This document shows, piece after piece, positions 21,181 through 33,265 of a stretch of 64,000 bases of DNA. A model generated the notes under the pieces. It had not been told where the DNA came from, made no database searches, and saw only the letters and a list, made by a program, of their open reading frames with translations. Each line of letters starts with the position of its first letter. Position 1 is the first letter of the stretch. The DNA comes from Sclerodactyla briareus (taxonomy: Eukaryota; Echinodermata; Holothuroidea; Dendrochirotida; Sclerodactylidae): assembly GCA_026419785.1 (NCBI GenBank), contig JAODTK010003232.1, positions 110,267 through 174,266 of the forward strand, in the 5' to 3' direction. The position numbers and the translations under genes are program-made.

Positions 21181-23980
21181 TTTTTGTCCAATTTTGGTCA
21201 ACATCCATCGACGACCAAGCCCCAGAGGGGTCTATAATACTAATCTAATTCAACTTCCCCCATTGTTGACTGCATTTAGAATCTCTGAACAAGTTGAAAG
21301 CCATGTACACAAAATTAACTTAATCAGACCAACTAATCGTTTTTTCTCCACCATGGTGCATGACCTCAGATGACCTGACCCCAAAACAATAGGGTAGATG
21401 CAATCGAGTATGAGCTTCCTCCGACTAGTTGGGTTGAGTTATGTTCACAAGCTGGGCATAACTGCTACATGACACCGGCTGCATAGATTCCTCCGACTGG
21501 TCCGCGAGTAGCAACAAGTAGCCTGCAGTCTTGAAGTTGGACCCCGACTGTATCGGCTCAGCAATGGGCAGGTCCTCCATGTGTGATCACGCTCCGCAAA
21601 CCATGAAACAGGCTCACATTATGCCTCTTCATCTGGAAATCCCTGGACACCCCAAGTACTACTGTAGGAAGGGTTGCACCTCAGTCATTTTTCTTCACAT
21701 AATAGCTCAATGTGCACTTCATTTAAACTCCAGACCAAACTAGACATGTGCAGGCGGGTAACCGCTGACGTGTATATTCCCGCAGAAACAGCCTTTGTGG
21801 ACCTTGTTTACAGGGGACACATTATATTACGTCCATTTGACTACCAGTGACTTCAAAATGCCCTACCCGTTGTTCAGGTCAAAATGTAGTCCACAATCCC
21901 TGAGTGTTGTTGCAGGATTTAGATAAATTTGACCTCCTGTGACCTTGAAATGACCTTCATGTTGTTAAGGACTAACAACAGTCCACATCCACCAAATTTT
22001 GAACTTTGAATTGCAAAAGAACAGGAAAGATCCATTTCCAAGAGAATACTTTTTTTGTGCCTATGTTATCATTGTGCCAAAATGCAAATGTACTACGGAG
22101 AAAGAATGCCTATGAGCAGTCTATGGGGAAATGACATCTTGACAGCGGCAACATGCGTAAACTGTCAATGTCGTGTGGGGTTTGAATATATGTCCTCTTT
22201 TCATCTGTGCTAGTTTGAAGCAAATCTATTACGTGACCATTGGCCTTCAATTACATCTATTTCAACCCAGTTTTGCGAAAGATCGAGGATTCATGTATAT
22301 CTAGAATAACATGAGCGATCGCTGTGGTTACCTCCAGACTGGCACATGACCTATTACTTAAGCTGGTGGTTACATATTCCCAATTCAGGGATGATGAATA
22401 TACCTACAACCCTAATCACACATCAAGATTCAAGAAGTGTCAGTGCTTGTACAATACATTTTCGATGCCATCTTCAAAATTTACTTTGAGCGTTGAATAG
22501 ATGTGTGGTTTGGGGCATCACAGTTGTAGTTGCCATTATTCCCAATATACACTTCTTTCAGGCGTATTGACCTCGGCCCGATGACGCCGTGGCAAATTTG
22601 GTTGACATCTTTCATGCTTTTGAAAAAGTTCATGGATTTGACAGTCGTTCATTCAAGTTACCTCTTTGTTCCAATGTCACTACTAATAAAGGTCATCAAA
22701 CGCTGCAAATCGGACATTCAGAAATTGTTCTCCTCGTCAAGAGTGATCAATGCTCCTAAGAACAGCCTTGGCTCGTTTTTCAAGAAATGTGGATGAATTG
22801 TTCAGGCGTCTGGTTCGTCTCTTAGCCCTGGGTTGCTGTGATTGTAGGGTCACTTATGAGGATCACATACTTCCTGACTGTCTCAGACTAAATAAATAAA
22901 TTATCCCTGCAGTGGTACTCCCAACAACTCCCATCCTCGCCACTCGAGTAGCTGCCAGGATTGTATGACCCACCATCAGGATCCCTGGCGGTGTGCGTCA
23001 TCGTTCATTCATCACTGAATTATCGATGACTCGGGGTACTGAGATGGGTGTGTCATGAACGGACAGTGGTTTCTGTCAATGTACGTCAGATTTTCACATG
23101 TGGGTGGGTCACTTCCATGTAGTTTTAAAGTTCCATTCACGGCCTTTGGAATATTTGAGAAAATAAGCATCAATGATACTGAAAATGAATGCTATCGTGA
23201 AGTACCTCATCTACAAGAACTTCAGTCAAAATTACAGCACTCAAATCATTTCTATGAGCCAGTTCGGAGTTACAGTTAATGAGATGATAATGATATTGTG
23301 TCAAAGGTCATAGGGGAATGACCGCAGTTCGACGTTGAACGTACAGTGTGCAAAACAATTTTTGAAACTCCCTGCCGAAAATTCGAATCCTGCCATCACA
23401 AAACTCCATAGATTTTCCCCCATACTTATCAACAATAACATCCGAAAACATGGGATGAATGGTCGTGTTTTTCAAATAGTGGTGACAGATTAAAAAAAAG
23501 CCGTAAAACGAGATTGCTAGGGGAATTTGGACCGAATCTTGTGTATTCCCCCGAACTGCTCAGTGGTGAGTTTGCGCATGCGAATTTAGAACTACGAACT
23601 GGCTTATTCTTGGAGAAAATGGTGATCACAAATTTTCCAAAAAAGACGGCCGGCTACAACAAATGTATTTTTCGCCACTGGGACCTTTCCCACAAAATTA
23701 TGCATTTTGCTCTAATAATATCTTCTCAACAGATTTTTTCAATTGCAGTTTTTGAATCAGTCAATAGATAATACAAGTATGGGCAGCTTCGTGACTAGAA
23801 AGTATGACATGGAATAAAGGCTGAATGGAACTTTCAAGTTCATGACAGTGGGTTCGTCTTTTCTGATTTGTATGACGTAAGTGACTGTCCTATCTTGGGG
23901 GTCTGATAATGGGTCATACGAATAACTGCTCCATGATGTCAAAAAGAAAAACCTCACAATACACAATTTTTCAGTTTTTT
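21181..23980. other. Spacer, one ambiguous coding-like segment
   Basis: A + frame at about 22,579-22,758 reads DDAVANLVDIFHAFEKVHGF and onward. It has normal protein composition, but no proper acceptor and no family. Otherwise nothing supported. Confidence 0.35.
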
Positions 23981-23990
23981 TCTCACTCAA

Positions 23991-24047
23991 TTTATTCAAT
24001 GACCTGTTATGCCATGATCAACAGCTTCTGACAACCAGAATTTTATT
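23991..24047 (-). terminator. Polyadenylation signals of the P1 gene
   Basis: On the minus strand AATAAA occurs at 24,042-24,047 and again at 23,991-23,996, about 85 and 135 bases after the P1 stop codon. Either would suit its 3' end. Confidence 0.65.
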
Positions 24048-24127
24048 TACGGACAGGATTACTTCTCCAGCAGAACATAGATTCTCCAGGATCGGTCGAT
24101 GTGAGACCCGCACGGCAGGTGGACTTG

Positions 24128-24141
24128 TTAGTCGAACAGAC
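24128..24141 (-). CDS. RPLP1: Ribosomal protein P1, terminal coding exon (last residues GLFD)
   Basis: After the acceptor TTTTCTGATACACAG on the minus strand, the exon supplies GT CTG TTC GAC TAA. It completes the split glycine and then encodes Leu-Phe-Asp-stop, the invariant C-terminus (DDDMGFGLFD) shared by all eukaryotic P1 and P2 proteins. This tail binds elongation factors at the ribosomal GTPase centre. The 3' UTR continues to the AATAAA signals at 24,047 or 23,996. A tiny last coding exon is unusual, but the match is exact. Confidence 0.85.
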
Positions 24142-25331
24142 CTGTGTATCAGAAAAGAAAAATGAAACTTTTGAGAAATTTTAAATCTAAATTCACATAC
24201 TATTAAGGACCCTTATGGACACAATGTGTAGGAAATTGAAGCTGGTGTTCGATGTTTTCAGAGCCAGATTAATCCAGCCTTGTTCCCATACACAGGGACA
24301 GGAATGACGTAATATGCGATCACCAGTTTGCCTGAACAACAACCGGACAAAAAAGCTTATATGACCGAACCACTACATACATCCCAGTTTCCTCGCATAG
24401 GAGGACGAAAGGCTTGCTTGATGACCCAATAAAAGTAGAATGAGACAACCTTGTTGACCAGAAATCATCGGCCAAATCGGAAGAATGGGTCTTTATTTGG
24501 CTTGGGCACCCATCCAACATGGAATGCCATTGGGGGGGGGGGGGGAATTATCATAACGAAAACTAATTCCCATGTATTTGATGTCCATTCTGCACCAGTT
24601 TTTTTTTGGCACCAGTTTGTTTTTTTTTCTCAAGGAAAATATAACTTTGGAAAATACAGCACCTGGCCACAACATGCACCAAATTAAGGCACTAAATGTT
24701 ACAATTAGAGGGGAGGTTGACCTATTGATGGAATTGCTCATAACAGAGCCACACGACTGTGCATTTCAATTCTTTAGTATTTTCTGAACCAGAATCAAAT
24801 CTGGGAAATTCCATCTGGCCGTTCCTCTGATCAATGTCCTCATAGCTCAGGTCGTTCATCTAAACCAGTGGTTCCCAAACTTTTCAAGGTGGGGACCCCA
24901 TTTCATGTAGTGCCATCCGAGCGTGACCCCAAGTTTGTGTCTCCGGAATAATGAAGATGTGCAAGGCATTCACTTACCTGTAGTACAGAACTGTATTTGT
25001 ATGTGAAAACAATATAGTGATCATACAGAAGCAGGGTGGCCAGCGTTACTTGAGCAAATAACGCCAGATTGACTCAGAAGAATGCTCAAAGGTGAATTTG
25101 TATGAGTGTGACTGCGAACGTTCAAATTCGGATAAATTTTTGGGGTACCCTCAGATTTTTCTATAATTTGAAACAAGCCTGCGACCCCACTAGAATTGCT
25201 TCACGACCCCAGTTGGGAAACCATGACTTAAACCATCATTTGGAACTCACCTCTTCTAGGGGACCTGTTAGCATCATTATTAACCTGTGTAGCACAAAAA
25301 CACCAGTGAGAAAGAAACGATGACCACCTAC
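24142..25331 (-). other. P1 intron with an inserted hAT-type MITE
   Basis: Intron between the DDDMGF exon and the GLFD exon. Its main content is the MITE at 24,866-25,224 and a G run at about 24,533. Confidence 0.7.
24866..25224. mobile_element. hAT-type MITE
   Basis: Ends CAGTGGTTCCCAAAC and GTTGGGAAACCATG form the same terminal repeat type as the MITE at 11,581. Flanks ATCTAAAC (24,858-24,865) and ACTTAAAC (25,225-25,232) form an 8-bp duplication with two mismatches. Confidence 0.8.
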
Positions 25332-25419
25332 GAAGCCCATGTCGTCGTCAGTTATTTCTGAGTTATATGAATCCTTGTTATTTTTGTTTTTTTTTTCCTT
25401 TTCTTCTTCTCTTCGGCTT
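25332..25419 (-). CDS. RPLP1: Ribosomal protein P1, acidic tail exon
   Basis: After the acceptor TTGTTTCACAG the exon starts E-AEEKKK and ends TDDDMGF at a GTAGGT donor. This is the charged hinge and conserved acidic tip of P1. The early lysine/glutamate codons and the TDDDMGF codons lie in different frames, with a 10-base A run between them, so at least one base is lost or gained there. At the donor one G seems to be missing as well: TTC-G|gtaggt would join perfectly to the GLFD exon. Both faults fall in or beside homopolymers. Confidence 0.85.
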
Positions 25420-25951
25420 CTGTGAAACAAATCAGAATTGCTTATTTGACTGGATAACAGAATTCTGCTAACGCATGACTTCGCTCATAAGGCTGGGCTC
25501 AGATTAGGAATGAGCTAAACTAGTTTCAGCTATAGTGCAACAGTCCCATTTGTGCCCCTGCTTGGTCCCACATATACCAGTAAAAATATTAAGTCAATGG
25601 TCAATTATCCAGAGAATTAGCATTATTTATCTGGACAAATAATCTGCTGTGGGTTAAATTAGGATTGAAACTGGAAGAATCTCAATTCTCAAGTCATCTA
25701 TGATCCACTGTTATCAATTAAACCTCTGACAAATATGCTTCATATTTGTGTAATATTCAGGCAAATTAGATGAAGGTTCAAAACAAAAATTGGTCGAAAT
25801 GTGATGATTTTTGTCATCTTCGACGACAAGGTTACCAAGAAATTTGCCCACCACCTCCACCACCCCTCCTCCTCCTTCGTGATGCCAATTTCCTATTTTC
25901 TCCTGAATGAATTGGATGAATGAAGACTATTACTTTCTTCAGCAGTCTTAC

Positions 25952-26134
25952 CACCACCAGAGGGGCAGCACCCCCCCCCCCCCCCCCAGTGGCAGGGGCA
26001 GCCCCTGCACCACTCCCAACGTTGCTGATCAGGGCAACCGATGTCAATGCCCCCAGAGCCTTGGCAAAGAGGCCAGGCCAGTACGACTCCACATCGACTC
26101 CAGCTGCCTTCGTCAGGGTTGTGATCTTGTCAGC
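25952..26134 (-). CDS. RPLP1: 60S acidic ribosomal protein P1, main exon
   Basis: The exon opens after CTTGCTCGACAG with [20 protein letters not shown] and continues [20 protein letters not shown]. This is unmistakably P1, the stalk protein that pairs with P2 on P0 and recruits translation factors to the large ribosomal subunit. Pro-Gly-Leu-Phe-Ala-Lys-Ala-Leu is the P1 hallmark. The intron before the D-K-I segment is at a position I recall for animal P1 genes. An Ala/Gly/Pro hinge follows, interrupted by a 14-base G run and a C run where the frame slips; the donor gtaagact follows TCTGGTGGTG. The exon for the N-terminus (MA..ELA..YSALIL) was not found upstream to 31 kb, so it lies farther away, is missing from this assembly, or this is a partial duplicate. 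Confidence 0.92.
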
Positions 26135-29100
26135 CTGTCGAGCAAGTAGGAAAATAGAGGGGTTTGAGGATATGGTCATTTTTCTAGCATGAACAAACAA
26201 GTTTGGGAGGCCAAGACAATTCTGCCAAGTTTGGGTAGTGAAACCAACTGAATTCTTGTTGACTTAAACATCGACAGTGCCTGTCCAATGAGTCCTCTAT
26301 AAGCCCCAAATACCTTCACTTGGTACTATACGAACCAACACAAACCATGATCATACTATAAATATTACCATGCACAGAAAAACCTGTTAAAAAACTCTTT
26401 CCCTTTACCCAAACAGGGGAGATCACATTTTTGACAAAAAAGGCCAAGAAGTTCCAAATGGGACACTGCTTGAACAGGGGGACGGGGCCCCCCCCTTTGT
26501 GACTAATGATTTGGAAAACATTCAAACCTTTCACCGAGAACTGACGGTTTCTCCATCTCTGTCCCTTTCACAACCATGAAGATTTTAAATGGCTCATCTC
26601 CATACCTGACCGCTCACCAAAACCTATCAAGATATCAAAACTTCTGCAGGCACAGTATTTCTCATGCGAAGTGGCCAACAATTAACTTGTTGCATCATCA
26701 ACTTAACCAGGCAAAATGGGGTCATGATCACCACGTGTTAAAGTGGGTACCTTGTGAGGTGACTTGTGAAGAGTAGCGAGCGCCGTATGTGGCCGCCCTA
26801 TGGGGGAGTCCCCCCGCGGACACTATGTCTGACTTACTGGAATGGTGCGTTGGGCGAGAACAATCAAGAGTCGGTGCTTATAGAAAGCTTCATCGAATTT
26901 TTTTTTAAGATTGGAGGGTAAATGGTGCAAAATGGTGCCTCCTCTTCTTGTGCACAGGTAACGTTTTACAAAGCCACTATAATGTAATATTACATTTGCA
27001 TGCAATTGATTGTTCAACTAGAGTATATTATCCAAATTTCATGTCATTAGATACTTGATATCAATCCAATTTTCATGAAATGGTCATAACAATGATAGGA
27101 AACTCTATACAGTATTATTCTGAAACGTGAGGAATTTGACCGAAACAGTCAACGGCAGCCCCAAGTGATAGATTAGAAAGATAGACAGAAACTACGTTGC
27201 CAACGCATGGTATGACTCATGCATTCTCTTGTCAATATGTGGCTCTACCGAAATTAACTTTTTCGGTTCGATCCAATTGCCGATGTGTTACCAACATAGA
27301 CGATATCCAATCATCAGCCGATCCGGTGGAGCGGGACTGTGATTAAGAGCTTAGTAGTTATCAATTATGAATAAACAACAGAACATTAATTTCTGATGTT
27401 GATCCAACTGACTATTGTGTTGATATACCAGCCGATTATCAGTAACCATCCATAATATGTTTCGTACTCCATACACTACTACATCGTGAAAATATAACTC
27501 CCGCACTGATGTACTTTTAACTTTTCGAAATGCCCCATGGCTCACCTTAGAAGATCGGCGGGGACAAGATCTGCATTCATCATTACATACTGTTACTCTG
27601 AGCCGTTCTCACATGTGGTATTCAGTACAATTTAGCTTTATTCTAGGAGATTGCCAGAGGATGAGATGGGTACCCCCAATCGCTATGGAGGATGAAAATC
27701 TGACCGCTTATTAGTTACTATATAGCTATAGTTTGCAATGCAGTCGACGATTGCAGAGAGGGAGTCAGGGAGACAAACTTGGGCCAAAAGGGAGGCTGTA
27801 ACCCCATAGCAAACACACCCTCCCTATTGTTAAAAAAACTGGCAATGTGGCCATGTCGCCAGCATGCATGGTACCAAAGATTCGCTGATCTATTTTCTGA
27901 GAACCCCCCTAGATTTCAAAACCCCATTTGAGAAATTGTGAAAGGGGGAATTCTCCCCCCCCCCCACATTTTGAAAGCTGGCTAAACACTGATCAAGCCG
28001 AGTACTGCTAGTTCAACAGCTTTCAAGTGCCACATCGTCCTAGTAGTGGGTACACTACTGTTTTGCTGTTGTTCAGTAGATCGAAGTAGATACATGAACT
28101 ACACACACACACTGTGATTACGCATCATAGATAGTGTGCAGTGCTTTTCATGGCTAATTCTTGTTTATTTAAAAAGAGCTCTCGAAAACTCAATAGTAGC
28201 ACCCGAAATGAAATTGACAGGGGCTAGGGAGGAAGTAAACTAGTGTTTTGTTGATTCATTGGCGTGCTCGGACAAGATGACCCACGTCAAAGAAAAATAA
28301 ATAAATGGAATTGCAAGCTGCTGAGTTTTAACTGACCGGCTATAACCTATGAAGGAAATAAACCAGGATTTTGCTGTCATTGGCGGATAGGATGACCCAC
28401 CACCAGGGTTGTAGCTAGAGGAAAATGAGTGCCGGGCATTTTGCATGTGAATTTTGTGAAGATTAGTCATGGATTACTTTAGCGCCGGACCGCTAGTGGG
28501 GTAGGTTTTTTTTTGGGGGCCCAGGTCAAACAGAGGGGCCATATTAGACTATTTTGTGACTGAATCATGGGCCTCCACATCATGGACCCCTATATTTGTG
28601 CATTAGGCAGTATATCTATGACCAAAAAAAAAAACCCAAAAAACAGATTTTTTTTTTTTTTGGTGCCGGTTGGCATGGCTCCAATTCCGCCGGCGTACTA
28701 CAATCCCTGTCCCGACCAATCATTTAAAAAATGATTGCCGTGGAAGACGAAGTGCAAGCCACTGACTGCGTACTAGCAGGTGAATAGAGTTACATCAATA
28801 TGAAACTCTGGCTTTGTTAAGTTATTGGCTTGCCTGGATACCCATTTGAAAATAATTTTGGTAGCGGGATAATATTCCTGCAAATAAACGAACACTGCAT
28901 GTATTTTGTTGTGCTAAGCATGCTTCATATTAGTGCAGTAAATTAAATTTTATTCATTTTTTCTTACTTGTGCTTAATTTTGTTAATAGTGCCTTCACAT
29001 CGATTAGGATTGATTAGAAAAAAATGGCTGTGGTGCCCTATCACACCAAAAACATTTGGCCTTGGTGCCCTAACCGATTGGGCTTGGTGCCCTACAAAAT

Positions 29101-29170
29101 TCATGGTTGGCCAAGGCCAAATGGCCGTGCCCTTCTCCAACCTTAATCTTAGCCCTGATGTAGCCTAGGT
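26135..29170. other. Upstream of P1; nothing recognised
   Basis: Contains homopolymer runs (27,955; 28,622-28,662) and no supported exon. The P1 first exon was specifically looked for here and not seen. Confidence 0.4.
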
Positions 29171-29176
29171 GATGGT

Positions 29177-29380
29177 TAAGAGCGACGCATATGTCTATCA
29201 TGGCTTTGCTGGGAGCAGCATACGACCCACCTGCCCTGAATGTGAAGTTGTCTCAGTCTAAGAGCGACGCATATGTCTATCATGGCTTTGCTGGGAGCAG
29301 CATACGACCCACCTGCCCTGAATGTGAAGTTGTCCCAGTCTACATCGGGGAGGTTAAAATCTCTGAGTAGCCAAATAGGC
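29177..29380 (-). pseudogene. LINE endonuclease fragment with an 82-bp tandem duplication
   Basis: The minus strand encodes GPRPIWLLRDFNLPDVDWDN, the GDFN-type motif of the AP-endonuclease domain of non-LTR retrotransposons, which nick target DNA for reverse transcription. Here the normal GGDFN reads LRDFN. An 82-bp block is repeated head to tail (29,177-29,258 and 29,259-29,340), duplicating FTFRAGGSYAAPSKAMID and shifting the frame. No reverse transcriptase remains. The fragment is cut off near 29,378, where another element has inserted. Confidence 0.8.
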
Positions 29381-29385
29381 CTAGG

Positions 29386-30213
29386 GCCGAGAGAATGAAA
29401 GTCATAAATTTGCGTACGAGAAAAATGAAAACACAGGCGTTTTTTTTCAATATTCATTATTTTTCATCTGTCATTATTTACATGTCGATTATGACTTTTC
29501 ATCGTTCTCGAATTACTTTTTTTTAACGTATGTACACGTACACATGGCAGTCAATAGGCAGTGCCTACACTGGCCGTTGATCATTGATGCGACCTACAGT
29601 ATCGTCTCCTCTTCTGAATCTGAACCATCGGCAGATCATTACCTGTGTTACGGTAGTATCAGTCCCTCATCGTCACCCGAGTGTATATATTCATTATTTT
29701 TAATCTCTCATTTAATATGTACATGTCGATTATGACTTTCCATCGCATTTGAATCAGTTTTGAACGTATGTACAACGTGGCCGTCACATAGACATTGCCT
29801 ACATGTCGGTATGTTCCGCCCCCCTGGTGTGCGCTGCCGGCGATATTCAGGACCTCTCGCGATGTACGACACAAGGCGCGAATCAATTCAAGAACTGACC
29901 ACGTACAATGCGTATGTCGTTTGCTTCTTTGTACTGGAGCAGCATTTAGTGGGTCGAATGAAAGTGCATGCATTCGATTGCGCCGGCTGTAGATGCCCAG
30001 CAGTGAGTGCCGCAGTACATACAGTGATAGGCCTACTGCAAAATTTGTAGGCAGCCACGCCGAAGAGTGCATAGCGGAAGTCTGGCGGTGGATCGATATA
30101 TTTTTTTTAGAACTCGTAAATTATTTAATGAAATATTTTTCAAATATAAGTTTTGAGCGTAGCGTCAGGAGCATGTGGGCGGTGGACGCAAATTTATGAC
30201 TTTCATTCTCCTT
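29386..30213. mobile_element. 828-bp DNA transposon with 25-bp perfect inverted repeats and 8-bp duplication
   Basis: The inverted repeat at 29,391-29,415 (starting GAGAATGAAAGTCATAAATT) is matched perfectly by 30,186-30,210. The element is flanked by GGCCTAGG at 29,378-29,385 and 30,214-30,221. Inside, about 120 bp around CATGTCGATTATGACTTTYC is repeated directly (29,440-29,570 and 29,685-29,805). A + frame of about 95 codons at 29,760-30,050 is not recognisable as a transposase. Duplication length suggests hAT or a related superfamily. Confidence 0.85.
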
Positions 30214-30221
30214 GGCCTAGG

Positions 30222-31320
30222 CTAGATGCCTGTACTGTGGGATCTGGAATGATAGTGATAGGCCTAGCTGACTCTAGTTGTACTCAACACCAGTTGATTG
30301 CGGACATTAAAAGAACGCCATTAAGTCAGATGCAACAGCCCGCCTCCTTTAAATGTTTCACATGTTTTGGCATCGAACGTTACACTTTACATTTGGCATT
30401 TTGGGCACACCTCTAGGCCGACGTCTAACACTGCACCAAGAACCTTAGCCTAGCCCTAGCCTAGGCACATTCCTGTTAAACACCCACCAGTACCACTGGC
30501 ACTCTCACTGTCTCGCTCTCCCAGTACTCGGCTACCAGTGGCAGTCCCGTGTACCACCTACAGTTTAAATCTCATTTCAATGTTAATTGTTACTGACACG
30601 TTAGCCTAGCAAAAATGATTCAACGTTGCAAGCTGCTGTGGCCTACGTGGGCTACAGTCGGTCAGTACTTGTGGCTAGGCAGGCTCACCTGGATCGCGAC
30701 ATCTCATCTTGAAGGATTAGAGCGCTGTTAGACGCAAAGCTAGTTCAGATTGCGACCGCCATTCATTGCAGTAGTAAATTGTTTCAGGTTGCAGATAACA
30801 AGTCAAGAATAGTTTCGATGTCTTTTAAAACTGCCACAAGTCGCCGATTGGGCCTTAGCTCTAAAGAGGACTATGTGCCTTGACTGTAGCTCATGTGGGA
30901 AAGACGGAAAGAAAGGTCGCAGCTAGGCAATCAGGCGTTGCCAGGTTTTCCAATTCAAAAACCTGCGTAGCGATGTGTACCACAGATAGTATATATGTCT
31001 GTGATGTGTACTTGTCAACGTCCCAGATGGAACGAGACGGAGAAGCAAGTAGTGATCCTACCGTGTTCCTCGAAAAATGAACTCGTGCCCTGTCACTATA
31101 TGGCTAGAACTTGAATCTTTACTGGCAGAGTGGATTACTTACCCTACCTTGTTTGTATTAGCCTATTTTCACGACTTTCTCAGCAGGGCGAAACGGGCAT
31201 TCTTGCTGTATTACCATGGAGGTATTACCAACCTAGTACAGTAGCGCTTTGACTTTCACGTAACTAATGCTGTGTTACTATGCAGTATGCACACGGGCGG
31301 GCGGGCACGAAGGGGGTGGG
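30222..31320. other. Spacer, nothing recognised
   Basis: Non-coding sequence with several CCTAGG/GCCTAG words but no defined element. Confidence 0.4.
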
Positions 31321-31334
31321 GTGGGGAACCCGGT

Positions 31335-31490
31335 CAGTCCGACCACCGTAGCCAGTCCGACGAGTCGTTAGTCCGACACGTCGCCAGTCCGAAAACACAG
31401 TGACACACTGTCAGTATAGCTAGGTAACGAAAAAACGAATCGCCAGTCCGACAAGTCGGTATAGTCCGACACGTCGCTAAAATAAACAGG
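31335..31490. repeat. Simple repeat of AGTCCGAC
   Basis: At least seven copies of (C)AGTCCGAC(R)(C/A)GTCG-like words occur in two clusters, 31,335-31,390 and 31,443-31,490. Confidence 0.75.
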
Positions 31491-31759
31491 CTTTTCGACT
31501 TGTCGACTTGACAGTGTCCCCCCCAACTGTCCTAAAGTAGTGTACAAGCAGCCTATGTACTCCTTACGAGAATAGGAGATGCAGTTACTGTAAGACATGA
31601 GAGTAGGCTGGTTATCGCGAGAAAATTGGACCTGCGGGAAATTGGGTATATAGGCCTAGCCCTTAGGGTGTGGAAGGAGGCATGCAGGACGCTTATGTTA
31701 GTTCAATACGCATATCAACATGGAAAAATATCAATTACCTCGATGCGCTTTTTCTGGTG

Positions 31760-31835
31760 GGGGGGGGGAGGACTTGAGCACATTCTGGGGGGCTTGTGCC
31801 CCCAAAATGTGCCCCCCCCCCTCGTCGTAGAGCCG
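31760..31835. repeat. G/C-run palindrome
   Basis: GGGGGGGGGAGG...GGGGGGCTTGTGCCCCC...GCCCCCCCCCCTC can fold on itself. Borders of a parent element are not visible. Confidence 0.5.
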
Positions 31836-32294
31836 CCGCATGCTCTTTTACCATGCACAATCGTGCTACGAGCCATAAGATACAGGGAAACCCCGGGGAA
31901 ATGGATGACGAAATACCACGCGAGCACTCGGGTGGGCGGGTAAAATAGGACATGATCGATTAATTTAAAAAAAACTGAAGGCCCACCCTTCCGTCCGCCC
32001 GCGTCCGCGTCCACGTGCATGGAAACGAGTCTGAGAAAGTTACAGTGAGCGATTTCACCCTCCCACTCTCACGCCCCTCGCTCGCGTGCGTGGAAACGCA
32101 GCTTAAGACTAAACAAAATTGTCTCTTTGACCAAAAGGATCTTGTCCCGGAAATCAGTTACTTGGCGTGCGGTATGGAGAAAAAAAAAACTTTCAATGCC
32201 AATTTCTCAATTGAATTTAAAAATAAATCGGGAAGGGAGAAATGAATAGGCCTATGAGCATTGTAGTTATTCCTCTGATCCAGTATAGGTATAC
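31836..32294. other. Spacer, nothing recognised
   Basis: No supported feature. Confidence 0.4.
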
Positions 32295-32888
32295 TTAAAG
32301 GACAACTGCAGGCTTGGGACACACCGAGTTATATTGTGGAGAATGGAAAAACTGTATCTATAGGTCCAAACCCCATTCAAATACGATGTTCCTATGTGGA
32401 GTCATTAGCCTTCAAAGTTTGGGCTATCAAGCAGAGAAATTGGGAGAATCCCAATTGCGCAATAACGCATGGACGTTAACACAGGAACGCAAAGGAAATT
32501 ATGCTATGTATTTGATTCTTTCATTTTATTGAATAAGTCACATTTAGCAGAAGTTCTGTTGTCTTTCTATCACCAAGTAACCAGCGACACTACCAAGCCA
32601 CGACAGGATCCTTCCCATGAATAAAGCTGGCGGAGGGAAATGAATGTTTGGATCTCAAGAGAAAACATTGAATGTTTGCAGGGTTGTGCAAGTTTGACAT
32701 CATTTAATTTGCATGATGGGATGCATTTCGATCTTGCGCAATACACATGCTTCACAATACACAAACTTCAAAGACGTAATCCGCAACGGAAGGTCCTATA
32801 CTTCCGGTTGTGACTGAAAGGCATTCAGTATTATCCAAGCTATTAAATAATTAGCCCATGTATAAATCATCCTGCAGTTGCCCTTTAA
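32295..32888. mobile_element. 594-bp element flanked by TTAA
   Basis: The left end TTAAAGGACAACTGCAGG and the right end CCTGCAGTTGCCCTTTAA are inverted repeats with one mismatch, each beginning with TTAA. TTAA target sites are the hallmark of piggyBac-type elements, though the terminal bases here (AGG) differ from the usual CCC/CCY start. No transposase inside. Confidence 0.8.
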
Positions 32889-33169
32889 CTTCAGCCATAA
32901 CTGATATTATGCACATCATGCCCATAGCGACCACACTCAGTATTCTGACCGTCAGGCTAATACGGATATGTTTCCCGTGAATCGCAAATTCTCACAGATC
33001 GGCTGGAACAGTGCAGACATGCGCTTCGATTCCTTCGAAAAGTAAAGAGATCACGCAGATTCAGTTCCTAGTTGATCTCGTCTCGGTCAGATCGGAGTCT
33101 ATTATGCAGCAGGCGGACATACAGCCGAGATACCAGGAATTGCTAGACAAGAGGGGGTGAATAAAAGCA

Positions 33170-33265
33170 AGGGGGCAGCCACTGTCTGAAAGTTGGGGGG
33201 TCAAGAGCAATTGGGGGGGGGGGGGGTCCGAGGCAGTGATAGGAAGCATTTTGTGTGTCGGGGGT
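33170..33265 (+). repeat. Dispersed G-rich repeat family, copy 2
   Basis: CAGCCACTGTCTGAAAGTTG, a G run, then GAGGCAGTGATAGGAAGCAT matches 59,566-59,735 and the reverse of 15,085-15,245. This copy is cut short after TTTTGTGTGTCGGGGG. Confidence 0.7.

Noticed and set aside
25832..26200. Plus-strand proline-rich ORF opposite P1
   Set aside because: It is the antisense shadow of the P1 exon; the prolines come from the C run.
29760..30050. 96-codon ORF inside the 828-bp element as a transposase
   Set aside because: Too short, and no zinc-finger, DDE or dimerisation motif is visible.
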